Source: Betaproteobacteria bacterium
Lineage (GTDB): Bacteria > Pseudomonadota > Gammaproteobacteria > Burkholderiales > Burkholderiaceae_C
NCBI GenBank assembly: GCA_025356445.1
Contig: JANXSZ010000011.1
Location: forward strand, 124,001-188,000
DNA length: 64,000 nucleotides
Direction: 5' to 3'
Part shown: piece by piece, positions 17,904-26,834 of the stretch
Numbering within the stretch: position 1 is the stretch's first letter
Layout: each line of letters opens with the position of its first letter
The notes under the pieces: model-generated
The model's input: the letters and a program-made list of their open reading frames with translations, nothing else
Database searches by the model: none
What the model was told of the DNA's origin: nothing
Program-made: the position numbers and the translations under genes

Positions 17904-18644
17904 ATGACCCTTCGCCGTACCTTGATCTGCTTCGTCGCCCTGAGCTGGCTCACCGTCAGCGCCCAAGCCCAAGAGACGCTGAAAGTGGGTACAGATGCCA
18001 CCTTCCCACCCATGGAATACGTGGATAACGGCAAGCGCACTGGCTTTGACATTGAGCTGGTAGAGGCCCTGGGCAAGGCCATGAACAAGCGTATCGAATG
18101 GGTGGACATTGACTTCAAAGGCCTGATCCCGGGCCTGGTCTCCAAGCGGTTTGACATGTCTGTTTCGGCCATTTACATCACCGACGAGCGCAAAAAGGTG
18201 GTGGATTTCACCGATGCCTACTACGCCGGTGGCTTGGTGGCGATGGTGAAAGATGGCAACACCACCATCAAAACCCTGGCGGATCTGAATGGCAAGAAAG
18301 TGGCCGTGCAAGTGGGTACCAAATCCGTCAGCTACCTGGGCACCAACCACCCCCAAGTGCAGTTGGTAGAAGTTGAAAAAAACCAGGAGATGTTCAACTT
18401 GGTGGAGATTGCCCGCGCGGATGCGGCCGTCACCGGCAAACCCGCCGCCTTTCAATATGTGCGTACCCGGGGCGGCATGCATGTGCTTGAGCAGCAACTC
18501 ACCACCGAAGAGTACGGCATGGCGCTGCGCAAAGACACGCCAGAGCTGACCCGTGCCGTCAACGCGGCGCTAGCCAAACTCAAGGCTGATGGCACCTATG
18601 CGTTGATCGTGAAGAAATGGTTCAGCAACGCGGCAGCCAAATAA
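17904..18644 (+). CDS. Polar amino-acid ABC transporter substrate-binding protein
   Basis: A 246-residue periplasmic binding protein of the His/Lys/Arg/Orn/Gln class (PBP2, SBP_bac_3). I take the ATG at 17904, which has GGAG upstream, followed by a signal peptide ending in SAQAQ. Family marks: LKVGTDATFPPMEYVDNGKRTGFDIELVEALGKAMN at the mature N-terminus, VDIDFKGLIPGL, and the C-terminal NAALAKLKADGTYALIVKKWF. Its place between hut genes makes histidine or urocanate a plausible ligand. It is 12 bp upstream of its permease gene. Confidence 0.92.
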   Translation: MTLRRTLICFVALSWLTVSAQAQETLKVGTDATFPPMEYVDNGKRTGFDIELVEALGKAMNKRIEWVDIDFKGLIPGLVSKRFDMSVSAIYITDERKKVVDFTDAYYAGGLVAMVKDGNTTIKTLADLNGKKVAVQVGTKSVSYLGTNHPQVQLVEVEKNQEMFNLVEIARADAAVTGKPAAFQYVRTRGGMHVLEQQLTTEEYGMALRKDTPELTRAVNAALAKLKADGTYALIVKKWFSNAAAK

Positions 18645-18656
18645 GCCAGAGGCCCC

Positions 18657-19325
18657 ATGGGACTCGATTTTTCCCCCGCCTTGGCGGGTTGGCCAGCCTT
18701 GCTGGGCGGCGCGCTAGTGACGGTACAAATCACGTCGCTCTCGCTGGTTTTGGGCTGCGTGCTGGGCCTGTTGGTGGGCATTGGCCGGCTTCACCCGGCC
18801 AACCGCGTGGTTTACGCCCTGTGCACTGGCTATGTGGCCGTGATCCGTGGCACGCCGTTGCTGGTACAGCTGTTTTTGCTGTTTTTTGGCTTGCCGCAGT
18901 TCGATATTTTGTTGCCCGCCATGGTCTGCGGTGTGCTGGGGCTGGGCATTTACTCGGGGGCTTATGTCTCAGAAATTGTGCGCGGTGCTATCCAGTCGAT
19001 TGACCGGGGACAAATGGCAGCAGCCCAATCCTTGGGGATGGGCTACAGCACCGCCATGCGCACCATCATCGTGCCGCAAGCCCTGGTACGCATGATCCCA
19101 CCACTGGGCAATGAATTCATCGCGTTGATCAAAAACTCGGCGCTGGTATCGCTGTTGACCATCCACGACCTGATGCACGAAGGTCAAAAAATCATCAGCG
19201 TCAGTTACCGCTCGCTGGAGGTGTATCTGGTGATTGCCGTGATGTATTTCGTACTGACCGGCTTGACCGCGTTGGCCCTGCGGCGTATCGAAAAGCGCCT
19301 GAGTGCAGGGGGCTTTTTGCAATGA
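18657..19325 (+). CDS. Amino-acid ABC transporter permease (HisM/HisQ type)
   Basis: A 222-residue inner-membrane permease. The HEQRO signature shows in IYSGAYVSEIVRGAIQSIDRGQMAAAQSLGMGYSTAMRTIIVPQALVRMIPPLGNEFIALIKNSALVSLL, and the N-terminus has the usual GALVTVQITSLSLVLG. It follows the binding protein closely and precedes hutG. Only one permease is present, so it would work as a homodimer. No matching ATPase gene is adjacent. Confidence 0.93.
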   Translation: MGLDFSPALAGWPALLGGALVTVQITSLSLVLGCVLGLLVGIGRLHPANRVVYALCTGYVAVIRGTPLLVQLFLLFFGLPQFDILLPAMVCGVLGLGIYSGAYVSEIVRGAIQSIDRGQMAAAQSLGMGYSTAMRTIIVPQALVRMIPPLGNEFIALIKNSALVSLLTIHDLMHEGQKIISVSYRSLEVYLVIAVMYFVLTGLTALALRRIEKRLSAGGFLQ

Positions 19326-19353
19326 ACTTCGCCGACAAGCCATCAATAAGCCC

Positions 19354-20202
19354 ATGAATGACACCATGCAAAACCCTGTGAACATTCCCGTGGTTTACAC
19401 CCTGCAAGCAGGCAGCATCCCGCTCTTGGTCAGCATGCCGCACATCGGTACGCACATTCCCATCGAGCTTCGTGGCGCCTATGTGCCCCGCGCCCTGGAC
19501 GTGGAAGACACCGATTGGCATCTGAACCTGCTGTACGACTTCCTGGGCGAACTGGGGGCCAGCGTGCTGCAGCCTGTCTGTTCGCGCTACGTGATCGACC
19601 TGAACCGCCCGCCTGATGACGCGCCCATGTACCCCGGTGCCGCGAACACCGAGCTGTGCCCCACCCGCTTTTTCTCCGGCGAGCCGCTGTACCACGAGGG
19701 CTGGGAGCCTTCACCGTCCGAGCGCGAGCGGCGGCGCACAGCCTACTGGCAGCCCTACCACGCGGCACTGGCGGCAGAACTGGCACGCCTGAAAGCCATC
19801 CACGGCTACGCACTTTTGTGGGACGCACACAGCATCCGCTCGCACATCCCGTGGTTGTTTGAAGGCAAATTGCCAGATTTGAACCTGGGTACAGCCAGCG
19901 GTGCAGCGGCAGACGCACGCATCGCTGATGCGGTGCTGGGGGCCTGCACCGATCAAAGCCCTGCTCAAACCGCCTACACCACCGCGCTGAATGGCCGCTT
20001 CAAGGGCGGCTACATCACCCGCCACTACGGCCAACCCGCCAGCCACGTCCATGCCATCCAGCTGGAGATGTGCCAAAGCACCTACATGGCCGAAACCTCG
20101 CCTTACGCCTACAACGAGGCGCTGGCTGCACAGATACAACCTTTATTGAAAAAAATGATCTTTAGCGCAATACAGGCGGCCAAAGTTTGCTATGAAAAGT
20201 AA
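19354..20202 (+). CDS. hutG: N-formylglutamate deformylase
   Basis: Last step of the five-step pathway: N-formyl-L-glutamate gives glutamate plus formate. The start is taken at the ATG at 19354 (MNDTMQNPV), giving 282 residues; another ATG lies at 19366. The N-formylglutamate amidohydrolase blocks are clear: VSMPHIGTHIP, VIDLNRPPDDAPMYPG, LLWDAHSIRSHIPWLFEG and GGYITRHYGQP with HAIQLEMCQSTYM. It overlaps the start of hutF by 11 bases, so the two are translated together. Confidence 0.95.
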   Translation: MNDTMQNPVNIPVVYTLQAGSIPLLVSMPHIGTHIPIELRGAYVPRALDVEDTDWHLNLLYDFLGELGASVLQPVCSRYVIDLNRPPDDAPMYPGAANTELCPTRFFSGEPLYHEGWEPSPSERERRRTAYWQPYHAALAAELARLKAIHGYALLWDAHSIRSHIPWLFEGKLPDLNLGTASGAAADARIADAVLGACTDQSPAQTAYTTALNGRFKGGYITRHYGQPASHVHAIQLEMCQSTYMAETSPYAYNEALAAQIQPLLKKMIFSAIQAAKVCYEK

Positions 20203-21691
20203 AGTAAATAACGCAAATAAAGCCAATGAAGTAACCGTATTCTTTGCCAAACAGGCCTGGGTCAACTGCGCTTGGGCCCAAGACGTGCTGCTGACGGCAG
20301 ATGCCAGCGGCCACTGGCACCGCATCCAGCCCAACGCCAGCGAGGCGGATCGCAGCGGCGCCACCCACCTGAACGGCCCGGTGCTGCCCAGCCTCGTCAA
20401 CGCCCACAGCCACGCCTTTCAACGCGCCATCGTCGGCTTGACCGAGCGCCGCAGCGTAGGCACAGCGACGGCAGGCGACGATTTTTGGACATGGCGCGAC
20501 CGCATGTACAGCGCCGCCAACCGCATCAGCCCCGACCAGCTGGAAGCGATTGCCAGCCTGCTCTACGCCGAAATGCTGGCGGGCGGCTACACCCACGTCT
20601 GCGAATTCCACTACCTGCACAACGGGCTGGACGGTCAACCCTACACTACGCCCACCGAGATGTCTTTGGCATTGGTGCGCGCGGCCCAGCGCGTGGGCAT
20701 CGGCTTGACCTTGCTGCCCACACTCTACATGCGCTCAGGCTTCACCGCCACCGGCCTGCGCCCCGACCAGCAGCGCTTTGCCAGCACGCCCGACAGCATC
20801 ATGCGCATGGTGAAAGATATGCAGCGCAGCATTCAACATGACACTGCTGGCGACCCGTGCAGCAACGTCGTTAATGTGGTCAACGTCGGTGTGGCGCTGC
20901 ACTCCCTGCGTGCCGTCACCCCCGATGCCGTGCAAACCCTGGCCGAATGGACAAAAGTGCAGGGCTTGCCCGTCCACATCCACATCTCAGAGCAGGTGCT
21001 GGAAGTCACCGATTGCATGGCCCACACCGGCCAAAGCCCGATGGACTGGCTGCAAAGCCACGTCGCCCTGGACAGCCGCTGGAACCTGGTTCACGCCACC
21101 CAAGCCACGCCAGCAGAGTTGCAGGCCGTGCAAGCCGCAGGCGCCTCGGTGGTGATTTGCCCGGCCACTGAGGCGAATCTAGGCGATGGCGTGTTCGACT
21201 TCCCGAGCTATTGCCACGCTAACGAGGGAACCAAGGGGATATGGTCTATCGGCTCAGACAGCCACGTCACCCGCAGCTGGCCCGAAGAATTGCGGCTGCT
21301 GGAATATTCGCAGCGCCTGACCTTGAAGCAACGCAACATCGCAGGCTGCTTGGGCGAACACCCCAGCAGCGCGGCGGCCCTGTTTGAAGGTGCTTTGGCG
21401 GGTGGAGCAGCAGCAACCGGGCAGCAAATAGGTGGATTGGCAGCAGGCAACCGTGCCGATTTTGTGACGCTGGACAGGCAATCATCCGCACTGCTGGGCG
21501 TGCCCAACGACTACCTGCTGGACGCGCTGGTGTTCTCCAGCCACGGCGGCGGACTGGGGGCCACGTTTGACGCGGTGTATGTGGCGGGAAGGCAGGTGGT
21601 GTCGAAGGGGCAGCCGATGTTCAATGAACAGGGACTGTGGGCCAAGTTGACGCAGAAGTATGTTCAGGCCATGAAGGCGTTGTGGGGCTGA
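20192..21691 (+). CDS. hutF: Formimidoylglutamate deiminase
   Basis: Fourth step: N-formimidoyl-L-glutamate gives N-formylglutamate plus ammonia. It is an amidohydrolase-superfamily enzyme of 499 residues, about 40 longer than Pseudomonas HutF. The metal-site motif is NAHSHAFQRAIVGLTE near residues 70-85. Others are GGYTHVCEFHYLHNG, HIHISEQVLEVTDC, NLVHATQATPAEL and IGSDSHVTRSWPEELRLLEYSQRL. With HutG it fits the five-step route that releases formate rather than formamide. It converges with hutH across a 14-bp gap. Confidence 0.96.
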   Translation: MKSKVNNANKANEVTVFFAKQAWVNCAWAQDVLLTADASGHWHRIQPNASEADRSGATHLNGPVLPSLVNAHSHAFQRAIVGLTERRSVGTATAGDDFWTWRDRMYSAANRISPDQLEAIASLLYAEMLAGGYTHVCEFHYLHNGLDGQPYTTPTEMSLALVRAAQRVGIGLTLLPTLYMRSGFTATGLRPDQQRFASTPDSIMRMVKDMQRSIQHDTAGDPCSNVVNVVNVGVALHSLRAVTPDAVQTLAEWTKVQGLPVHIHISEQVLEVTDCMAHTGQSPMDWLQSHVALDSRWNLVHATQATPAELQAVQAAGASVVICPATEANLGDGVFDFPSYCHANEGTKGIWSIGSDSHVTRSWPEELRLLEYSQRLTLKQRNIAGCLGEHPSSAAALFEGALAGGAAATGQQIGGLAAGNRADFVTLDRQSSALLGVPNDYLLDALVFSSHGGGLGATFDAVYVAGRQVVSKGQPMFNEQGLWAKLTQKYVQAMKALWG

Positions 21692-21705
21692 TCAGATATT
21701 TTCCC

Positions 21706-23244
21706 TCACCCCAACGTCCACAGCGCAGGCAGCCCGGGTAGCGTTCTGAAAATCCGCGACAACGCCCCCCCCTTCACCATCTCCAGCGCATGCGCGATGT
21801 CATTTCCGAAGTAGCGGTCTTGGTTCATGTTGGGAATCGCGTCGCGCACGGCGGTGTGCAGCAACTCCAAGGGTTCCGAGCTTTTCAGGGGGCGCAAAAA
21901 ATCAATGCCCTGCGCTGCGGCCAGCATTTCAATGGCAAGAATGTGCGCGGTGTTGCTCACCATGGGCTGCAAGCGGCGGGCGGCGAAGGTGGCCATCGAG
22001 ACATGGTCTTCCTGGTTCGCGCTGGTAGGCAGGCTGTCTACGCTGGCAGGGTGGGCCAGGGATTTGTTTTCAGAGGCGAGCGAGGCAGCGGTAACGTGCA
22101 AGATCATGAAACCGCTGTGCAGGCCAGCATCGGCAGTCAAGAAAGGCGGTAGGCGCGAGACGCTGCTGTCGATCAGCATGGCGATGCGGCGCTCGGCGAT
22201 GGCACCGACTTCGGCAATCGCCAGTGCAATGCCATCGGCGGCCAATGCAACGGGTTCAGCATGGAAATTCCCTCCTGAAATCATGGCTCCATCATCAGGA
22301 AAAACGAGCGGATTGTCTGTAACAGCATTGGCTTCAATGAGCAAAACCCGGCTGGCGTGGCGCAGCTGATCGAGACAGGCACCGACGACTTGCGGCTGGC
22401 AGCGCAGCGAATACGGGTCTTGCACGCGGTCATCGCCGCTTTCGTGGGAATGTCGGATTTCGCTGCCCGCCATCAGCGCCCGGTAGTACTGGGACACGTC
22501 GATCTGGCCGGGCTGGCCGCGCAGGGCGTGGATGCGGGGGTCGAACGGGCCGTCGCTGCCACGGGCAGCTTCGACGGTGTAGGCACCGATCAGCAGGGCG
22601 GCTTCCAGCACCGGCTCAAAGCTCAAAAAGCCGTGCAGCGCCAGCGCGGTTGAGGTTTGCGTGCCATTGATGAGGGCCAAGCCTTCTTTCGCACCGAGCA
22701 CCAGCGGTGCGATACCGGCAGCTTGCAAGGCCAGGGCGGCGGGCTGGCGCACACCGTCCACCCACATTTCGCCCTCGCCCAGCAAGGCCAGCGTCATGTG
22801 GGCCAGCGGAGCCAAATCGCCGGATGCACCGACAGAACCTTGCGAAGGCACATGCGGCACCAAGCCTGCGTTGTGGACAGTCAGCAGGGTGTCGATCACC
22901 ACCTCGCGCACGCCGGAATAGCCGCGTGCCAAGCTGGCGGCTTTCGTTGCCAACATCAAGCGCACGACGGGTGCCGACAGTGGCTCGCCCACGCCCACAC
23001 TGTGCGAGCGGATCAAATTGAGCTGCAGCACTGCCAGCTGGTCTTTGCTGATGCGCTGGTTGGCCAGCTTGCCAAAGCCGGTGTTCACGCCATACACCGG
23101 CGCGTCGCCATCGGCGGCACGCTGCACCAGCGCTTGGCTGGCACGGATGCCGGGGCGACAGGCGGGGTCCAGCGCTAGCGGAGTCACGCGGGTGTGGATG
23201 TGCTGGAGTTGGTCGAGGGAAAGGTGGCCGGGGGTAAGCAACAT
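21706..23244 (-). CDS. hutH: Histidine ammonia-lyase
   Basis: First step of the pathway: L-histidine gives urocanate plus ammonia. It has 512 residues, normal length. The residues that cyclise into the MIO cofactor are Ala-Ser-Gly at 140-142, in GSVGASGDLAPLAHM. Other marks are YGVNTGFGKLAN near 51-62, QDPYSLRCQPQVVGA and NPLVF. It has its own promoter with HutC-like sites and is divergent from a second HutC-like regulator. AAGGA upstream of the ATG serves as ribosome site. Confidence 0.97.
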   Translation of the reverse strand: MLLTPGHLSLDQLQHIHTRVTPLALDPACRPGIRASQALVQRAADGDAPVYGVNTGFGKLANQRISKDQLAVLQLNLIRSHSVGVGEPLSAPVVRLMLATKAASLARGYSGVREVVIDTLLTVHNAGLVPHVPSQGSVGASGDLAPLAHMTLALLGEGEMWVDGVRQPAALALQAAGIAPLVLGAKEGLALINGTQTSTALALHGFLSFEPVLEAALLIGAYTVEAARGSDGPFDPRIHALRGQPGQIDVSQYYRALMAGSEIRHSHESGDDRVQDPYSLRCQPQVVGACLDQLRHASRVLLIEANAVTDNPLVFPDDGAMISGGNFHAEPVALAADGIALAIAEVGAIAERRIAMLIDSSVSRLPPFLTADAGLHSGFMILHVTAASLASENKSLAHPASVDSLPTSANQEDHVSMATFAARRLQPMVSNTAHILAIEMLAAAQGIDFLRPLKSSEPLELLHTAVRDAIPNMNQDRYFGNDIAHALEMVKGGALSRIFRTLPGLPALWTLG

Positions 23245-23298
23245 AACGGTGTCCTTGAGGGTGTCAGGATGACTTGGAGGATGAGATTCTCTGTATCA

Positions 23299-23327
23299 AT
23301 CTTAGTTGTCTACACTTGTCTAGTCAA
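23299..23327 (-). promoter_or_regulatory. hutH promoter overlapped by two HutC-like half sites
   Basis: On the minus strand: TTGACT at 23327-23322, a 17-base spacer, and TAAGAT at 23304-23299. On the plus strand the same segment holds TTGTCTACACTT (23306-23317) and TTGTCTAGTCAA (23316-23327), each resembling the TTGTCTATACAA operator and set 10 bp apart, one helical turn. A repressor here should block hutH and perhaps also the divergent regulator gene. Confidence 0.7.
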
Positions 23328-23370
23328 TTATAAAGAAGAACAAACAAGCACAGACACCTACAATTTAAAA

Positions 23371-24117
23371 ATGGTCTTCCCGAAACAATCGACACCCTCC
23401 CCCCGACGCGATACCGCCGCCCAAGCCCCGTTCGCTAAAGTGAAGGCGTACCTGATGAAGGAACTGTCCACGGGGCGCTGGCCGCCGGGCAGCGTGATGC
23501 CATCAGAGCCTGAATTGGTCGCGCAATTCCAGGTCAGCCGCATGACGGTATCGCGGGCGCTGCGCGAGTTGCAAACGGAAGGCTTTGTCACCCGCGTGCA
23601 AGGCGTAGGTACCTTCGCCGCGCACCTGGGGCTGGTGTCATCAACCCTGACGCTGCCCGATTTGCAGCATGAAATCGTCTCCAGCGGCCACCGCCACAGC
23701 GTACAGGTGCATATGGCGCAAGAAGAACGGTGCAGCGCGGCGCTGGCAGCGGAGTTTCATTTGGCTGAGGGCACGCTGGTGTTTCACACGCTGGTGGTTC
23801 ACTTTGACAACGGTATCGCCATGCAGTGCGAAGACCGCTTTGTGAACCCGGCCTGCGCCCCGGATTACCTGGCGACCGATTTCAACCAGATCACCCCCAC
23901 CGTTTACCTGCGCACTGTCGCCCCGCTGTGGGAGGCGCAGTACTCGGTGGAAGCCGCGCTACCAACAGCACAAGAAGCTGCGCTGTTGGGCGTAAGCGCG
24001 GCCACGCCTTGCTTGATCGTGCTGCGTAAAACAGCGAATGCCGATGTCCCCATCACCCTGGCGCGGCAGGTGCATCCGGGGGACAGGTACCGATTGAATG
24101 GACATTTCAAGCCGTAG
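23371..24117 (+). CDS. Second HutC-like GntR-family regulator
   Basis: A 248-residue paralogue of the HutC at 9.6-10.4 kb. The winged helix is PFAKVKAYLMKELSTGRWPPGSVMPSEPELVAQFQVSRMTVSRALRELQTEGFVTRVQGVGTF, followed by a UTRA domain with GHRHSVQVHMAQEERCSAALA, MQCEDRFVNPACAPDYL and RQVHPGDRYRLNGHF. An earlier ATG at 23284 lies upstream of the operator, so I take the ATG at 23371 (MVFPKQ). It is divergent from hutH with operator-like repeats between. Whether it shares targets with the first HutC is unknown. Confidence 0.88.
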   Translation: MVFPKQSTPSPRRDTAAQAPFAKVKAYLMKELSTGRWPPGSVMPSEPELVAQFQVSRMTVSRALRELQTEGFVTRVQGVGTFAAHLGLVSSTLTLPDLQHEIVSSGHRHSVQVHMAQEERCSAALAAEFHLAEGTLVFHTLVVHFDNGIAMQCEDRFVNPACAPDYLATDFNQITPTVYLRTVAPLWEAQYSVEAALPTAQEAALLGVSAATPCLIVLRKTANADVPITLARQVHPGDRYRLNGHFKP

Positions 24118-24138
24118 GAAGCGCAGCAAGACGAAGGC

Positions 24139-25482
24139 TCACCGGTCCAACGCAGGCCGCTTGGGATTGAACTGCCAACCTGGCACAAGGTACTGCATGG
24201 CGCTGGCATCGTCGCGTGAGCCCAGACCATGCTGTTTGTAGAGCTGATGGGCCTTTTCGACTTCCACCATGTCGAGCTCCACGCCTAAACCGGGTTTTTT
24301 CGGGACTTGCACATGACCACCGACGATTTGAAGCGGGTCTTTGGTCAGGCGCTGGCCATCTTGCCAAATCCAGTGGGTGTCAATGGCGGTCACGCGGCCG
24401 GGGGCAGCGGCACCGACGTGGGTGAACATGGCCAGCGACACGTCGAAATGGTTGTTGGAATGCGAACCCCAGGTCAAACCCCAATCGCGGCAGGTTTGGG
24501 CCACACGTACCGAGCCGGCCATTGTCCAGAAATGTGGATCAGCCAATGGAATATCGACCGATTGCAGCGAGAGGGCATGCGTGAGCTGACGCCAATCGGT
24601 GGCCACCATGTTGGTGGCGGTAGGCAAGCCGGTGGCACGGCGGAATTCAGCCATCACTTCGCGACCGGAGAAGCCGTCTTCTGCGCCGCAAGGATCTTCG
24701 GCGTAAGCGACGACGCTGCGCATGTCGCGCATGAGGCGGATGGCGTCTTTGAGCATCCAGCCACCATTGGGGTCAAGGGTAACGCGGGCATCGGGGAAGC
24801 GTTCGTGCAAGGCATGGAGGGCTGTGATCTCTTCGTCGCCGTGCAGCACGCCGCCTTTGAGCTTGAAATCGTTGAAGCCGTAGCGCTCACGGGCGGCTTC
24901 AGCCAGACGGACGATGGACTCAGGCGTCATGGCTTTCTCGTGGCGCAGGCGTGACCATGCGTCAGCGGCACCGGGGTCGCTGGCGTAGTCCAAATCGGTT
25001 TGGGTGCGGTCGCCGATGAAGAACAGGTAGCCGAGCATTTCCACGGCATCACGCTGTTGGCCTTCGCCAAGCATTGCGGCCACGGGCACGCCCAGGTGCT
25101 GGCCCATCAAATCGAGCAGGGCCGATTCCACCGCCGTCACCGCATGGATGGTGGTGCGCAGATCGAAGGTCTGCAAGCCGCGCCCACCGGTATCGCGGTC
25201 GGCGAACTGCTGCTGCATTTTTTGTAGCAGCTTGTGCATACCTCCTATGCTCTGGCCCACGATCAGAGCACGGGCATCTTCCAACGTTTGGCGGATTTTT
25301 TCGCCACCAGGGACTTCGCCGACGCCGGTGTTACCCGCGTTGTCGGTCAGGATCAGCAGGTTGCGGGTGAAGAACGGGCCGTGGGCACCACTGAGGTTGA
25401 GCAGCATGCTGTCGCGGCCTGCAACAGGAATCACACGCAAATCGGTGATGACGGGGGTGGTGTTGAGGGGGGTGTTCGACAT
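24139..25482 (-). CDS. gudD: Glucarate dehydratase
   Basis: Enolase-superfamily enzyme that dehydrates D-glucarate (and often L-idarate) to 5-keto-4-deoxyglucarate. It has 447 residues, matching GudD. The general-base lysine motif is DFKLKGG near residue 207. Metal ligands show in TLDPNGGW and AEDPCG. The catalytic histidine block is [14 protein letters not shown] near residue 340. Ends with the family tail [17 protein letters not shown]. It is controlled by a promoter with an overlapping LacI-type palindrome, and the LacI-family gene lies upstream on the same strand. No aldolase or transporter gene for this pathway is nearby. Confidence 0.94.
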   Translation of the reverse strand: MSNTPLNTTPVITDLRVIPVAGRDSMLLNLSGAHGPFFTRNLLILTDNAGNTGVGEVPGGEKIRQTLEDARALIVGQSIGGMHKLLQKMQQQFADRDTGGRGLQTFDLRTTIHAVTAVESALLDLMGQHLGVPVAAMLGEGQQRDAVEMLGYLFFIGDRTQTDLDYASDPGAADAWSRLRHEKAMTPESIVRLAEAARERYGFNDFKLKGGVLHGDEEITALHALHERFPDARVTLDPNGGWMLKDAIRLMRDMRSVVAYAEDPCGAEDGFSGREVMAEFRRATGLPTATNMVATDWRQLTHALSLQSVDIPLADPHFWTMAGSVRVAQTCRDWGLTWGSHSNNHFDVSLAMFTHVGAAAPGRVTAIDTHWIWQDGQRLTKDPLQIVGGHVQVPKKPGLGVELDMVEVEKAHQLYKQHGLGSRDDASAMQYLVPGWQFNPKRPALDR

Positions 25483-25524
25483 GAAGGCGCTTTCAAAAGG
25501 GCAGGTAAAAATCAGTAATGATGC

Positions 25525-25544
25525 AAATGGTAGCGCTACCTTTT
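25525..25544. promoter_or_regulatory. LacI/GntR-type operator of gudD
   Basis: The core GGTAGCGCTACC (25529-25540) is a perfect 12-bp palindrome with a central CG, as in LacI/GalR-family sites. Three further base pairs match on each side after one mismatch (AAA and TTT). Confidence 0.8.
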
Positions 25545-25555
25545 CAGAAAGTCAA
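25527..25555 (-). promoter_or_regulatory. gudD promoter
   Basis: On the minus strand: TTGACT at 25555-25550, a 17-base spacer, and TACCAT at 25532-25527. The -10 box and the end of the spacer overlap the palindromic operator, so repressor binding should exclude RNA polymerase. Confidence 0.65.
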
Positions 25556-25610
25556 AGCAAAAAAGTCAAAAAATTGCACCCTCCACGTGTGCATTGAACC
25601 TGCTGAAAAC

Positions 25611-26681
25611 CTATGCGCTGTCGCGCTCGACGATGGAAAAGCCCACATCCACCGCCCTGAGCGCCACGCCCCTGCCCTCTGCGCGGTCGACGATAAACTG
25701 CGCCGCTTGGCGGCCTATGGCATTGCCGTCAATGCGCACCGTGGTCAGCGCGGGATGCAGGTCAGCGGCAAATTCGATGTCGCCAAAACCCACCACCGCA
25801 AGCTGGGTGGGGATAGAGAGGCCACGGGCCTGCGCTTCGGTCATCACACCCAAGGCCAGTAAATCAGAGCTGCAAAATACAGCGCCGGGCGGAGCATCAG
25901 GGGCGGCAGCCAACAACGCCACCAACGCACTGCGACCGCTTTTCAGGGTGGTGGGTGCGGGCACACGCACCACCTGCACAGGTGGTGCGTGTGCGGCATG
26001 GGCTGCGGCTTGGAACGCGTGCAACCTACGCGTGGAGCGCTCATCATCACCGGCCACCAAGGCGAGGCGGCGGTGGCCTTTGGCGATCAGGTAGTTCGCG
26101 ACCGCACAGCCCACATCTTCGTGGGAAAACCCCACCAGCATGTCAAGCGGCGTAGGCGTGAAATCCCAGGTCTCGACAACAGGAATGCCCGAGGCCAGCA
26201 AGCGCTTGCGGCCTTCGGGGGAATGCAAGATGCCGGTCAGCACAATGCCGTCAGGGCGGCGGCCAATGATGGCGTCCAGCAAGGCGTCTTCCCGCGAATC
26301 CACATAGCCACTTTGCCCCAGCATCAGCTGGTAGCCGTGCTCTGCCAACGCCGCCGTGAGCGCTTGCACGGTCTGTAGGAACACAGGCCCGGCAACGGTG
26401 GGAACCACCGCTGCCACCAAGCGGCTGCGCGTGGAAGCCAAACCACCGGCAATATGGTTGCGCACGTAGCCGGTGCTGGCCACCGCTTCAGTGACTTTTT
26501 GAAGCACCTTCGCAGACACCTGATCGGGCGTGTTCAGCGCGCGGGAGGCCGTGATGGGCGCCACCCCGGCAAGTTTGGCAATGGCATGGAGGGTGACAGC
26601 ACCGCTGCCACGCCGCGCACGGCGTGCCGGATGGGGTGATTCAGCAAGAGGGTCGGCGGTGGCGCCTGGGTCGGGGTTCAT
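25611..26681 (-). CDS. LacI-family regulator (GntR/gluconate-type), probable gudD repressor
   Basis: A 356-residue regulator. The LacI helix-turn-helix is VTLHAIAKLAGVAPITASRALNTPDQVSAKVLQKVTEAVASTGYVRN at about residues 28-75, including the hinge helix. A periplasmic-binding-like effector domain follows (VAAVVPTVAGPVFLQTVQALTAALAEHGYQLMLGQSGY). The gene lies 128 bp upstream of gudD on the same strand, with the operator in between. The ligand is probably a sugar acid. A 34-bp near-perfect palindrome lies inside its coding sequence at 25961-25994. Confidence 0.9.
   Translation of the reverse strand: MNPDPGATADPLAESPHPARRARRGSGAVTLHAIAKLAGVAPITASRALNTPDQVSAKVLQKVTEAVASTGYVRNHIAGGLASTRSRLVAAVVPTVAGPVFLQTVQALTAALAEHGYQLMLGQSGYVDSREDALLDAIIGRRPDGIVLTGILHSPEGRKRLLASGIPVVETWDFTPTPLDMLVGFSHEDVGCAVANYLIAKGHRRLALVAGDDERSTRRLHAFQAAAHAAHAPPVQVVRVPAPTTLKSGRSALVALLAAAPDAPPGAVFCSSDLLALGVMTEAQARGLSIPTQLAVVGFGDIEFAADLHPALTTVRIDGNAIGRQAAQFIVDRAEGRGVALRAVDVGFSIVERDSA
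25961..25994. repeat. 34-bp near-perfect palindrome inside the lacI-family gene
   Basis: GCACACGCACCACCTG and its exact reverse complement are separated by only two bases (CA). It codes for part of the effector domain (AHAPPVQVVRVPAP on the minus strand). DNA or RNA here can form a strong hairpin. Confidence 0.8.
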
Positions 26682-26834
26682 ACCGAGATTTTAGAGACAG
26701 CTCCCCTCTGCTCCTCTCGGTCACCACCTGGCCACTGCGCATAAAATCTTATGTGTACCTGCGCTGTAACTCCGGTGGCAAGCCACGCAAAATCCTTTCA
26801 CGATATCCACAAACCATTCCCCAAGAGACACACG

